DNA of 6,540 nucleotides from the NCBI GenBank assembly GCA_021793055.1, contig JAJYTL010000184.1, forward strand, positions 1-6,540, in the 5' to 3' direction. Source of the stretch: Pseudomonadota bacterium (lineage in GTDB: Bacteria; Pseudomonadota; Alphaproteobacteria; Ferrovibrionales; Ferrovibrionaceae). Both the position numbers and the translations under genes were made by a program. Shown here piece after piece: positions 5,976-6,540 of this stretch. The notes under the pieces are model-generated. The model was given only the letters and a program-made list of their open reading frames with translations, had not been told where the DNA came from and did no database searches. The stretch's first letter is position 1. Every line of letters begins with the position of its first letter.

Positions 5976-5999
5976 GCCAGAATGGACGGAGACCCCGTG

Positions 6000-6540
6000 A
6001 TGGATAGCCTGAACCAGGTCGTCGAAGCAGAACCTCCGAGTACGCGCCCCTTCATCCCGAATGGCGTGCTCGATCCCCCTGCCATCGTCTCTCTCCCCGA
6101 TCTTCTGACGAAGTCCCAAGCCAAGTCCCACCGCTTTCCCATCGGTTCCGCCGCCAAGGCCTTCAAGAACCGCTTTTATCCCGATGCCACCGCCGCCGAA
6201 TGGAACGACTGGCGCTGGCAGATCAGGCACCGCATCAAAACCCTTTCCGATCTCGCCCGCGTCATCCGGCTTTCGCCGGCCGAAGAGCAGGCGATCAGCA
6301 GCCATCGCGGGCCGCTGCCGGCGGGGATCACGCCCTATTACGCGCATCTCCTCGATGCCGACGATCCGACCCAGGGCCTGCGCCGCACCCATGTGCCGGT
6401 GCTGGACGAGTTCGCCTTCTCGCCCGGCGAAGCCGACGATCCGCTCGGCGAGGACCACGACATGGCGGTGCGCGGTCTCGTGCACCGCTATCCGGACCGG
6501 GTCCTCTTTCTGGTCACCGGATTCTGCTCGACCTATTGCC
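6000..6540 (+). CDS. kamA: Lysine 2,3-aminomutase family radical-SAM enzyme, N-terminal part
   Basis: The first 180 codons of a gene that continues past the right edge. The family moves the alpha-amino group of L-lysine to the beta carbon, using S-adenosylmethionine, a 4Fe-4S cluster and pyridoxal phosphate. Seen: EWNDWRWQ (67-74), ITPYYAHLLDADDP (110-123), DDPLGEDHD (146-154), GLVHRYPDRVLFLVTGFCS (159-177) and the first two cysteines of the radical-SAM CxxxCxxC motif, C176 and C180; the third lies beyond the window. WNDWRWQ points to KamA rather than the shorter EF-P-modifying EpmB. About 51 residues precede the point where Clostridium KamA begins to align. ATG at 6000 is chosen because GGAG (5988-5991) is eight bases upstream; GTG 5997 and ATG 5982 are in frame. 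Roles could be lysine catabolism or beta-lysine synthesis; the downstream genes that would tell are not visible. Confidence 0.93.
   Translation, partial: MDSLNQVVEAEPPSTRPFIPNGVLDPPAIVSLPDLLTKSQAKSHRFPIGSAAKAFKNRFYPDATAAEWNDWRWQIRHRIKTLSDLARVIRLSPAEEQAISSHRGPLPAGITPYYAHLLDADDPTQGLRRTHVPVLDEFAFSPGEADDPLGEDHDMAVRGLVHRYPDRVLFLVTGFCSTYC

Larger units (their letters stand above)
5735..5999. other. Divergent intergenic region upstream of the aminomutase gene
   Basis: Together with the SDR promoter and leader, about 320 bases here carry no gene I can support. Contents: an AT-rich patch at about 5847-5873, unusual in this DNA, that includes GTTTTGTAAAAC (5862-5873), two five-base arms around GT; a TTGACG -35 candidate at 5877-5882; a 13-bp palindrome at 5928-5940; and a leader hairpin at 5958-5975. 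Open frames crossing it on either strand show no recognisable protein features. Confidence 0.6.

Noticed and set aside
5810..6485. Minus-strand frames opposite the aminomutase gene
   Set aside because: They are antisense to strongly conserved KamA motifs and show only shadow-frame composition.

Overview
The window looks like a chromosomal segment of a GC-rich Alphaproteobacterium, perhaps Rhodospirillales. That placement is an inference from base composition, the style of the encoded proteins and a CATGATTTTGCG-type intergenic repeat; no rRNA or marker gene is present to fix it. I see no mobile element, phage gene, CRISPR array, tRNA or rRNA.

Layout, left to right. (1) Bases 1-75, minus: the first 25 codons of an extended-SDR nucleotide-sugar epimerase that runs off the left edge, with an extended -10 promoter at about 110-118. 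(2) Bases 364-2274, plus: a complete threonyl-tRNA synthetase with a TTGATG-17-TACAAG promoter. It has the editing, catalytic and anticodon-binding domains but lacks the N-terminal TGS domain, and it carries an extra stretch in the editing domain. (3) Bases 4283-2287, minus: two extended-SDR sugar-nucleotide epimerase/dehydratase genes overlapping at TGATG, read as one unit and converging on the synthetase with only 12 bases between stops. (4) Bases 4482-4841, plus: a small predicted lipoprotein of unknown function that seems to start at CTG. (5) Bases 4842-4916: a repeat-like block built around a perfect 14-bp hairpin, between two convergent genes. (6) Bases 5678-4914, minus: a classical SDR resembling the DHRS4 carbonyl reductase group. 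(7) Bases 6000-6540, plus: the first 180 codons of a lysine 2,3-aminomutase family radical-SAM enzyme, cut off inside its cysteine motif by the window end.

How they fit together: the three extended SDRs (one partial, two coupled) point to nucleotide-sugar supply for a surface or secreted polysaccharide, although no glycosyltransferase or transporter is in view. The synthetase, lipoprotein, classical SDR and aminomutase each look independently transcribed. Nothing here amounts to an obviously new multi-gene system. The items most worth a second look are the TGS-less synthetase, the coupled SDR pair, the hairpin repeat, the CTG-started lipoprotein and the N-terminally extended aminomutase.
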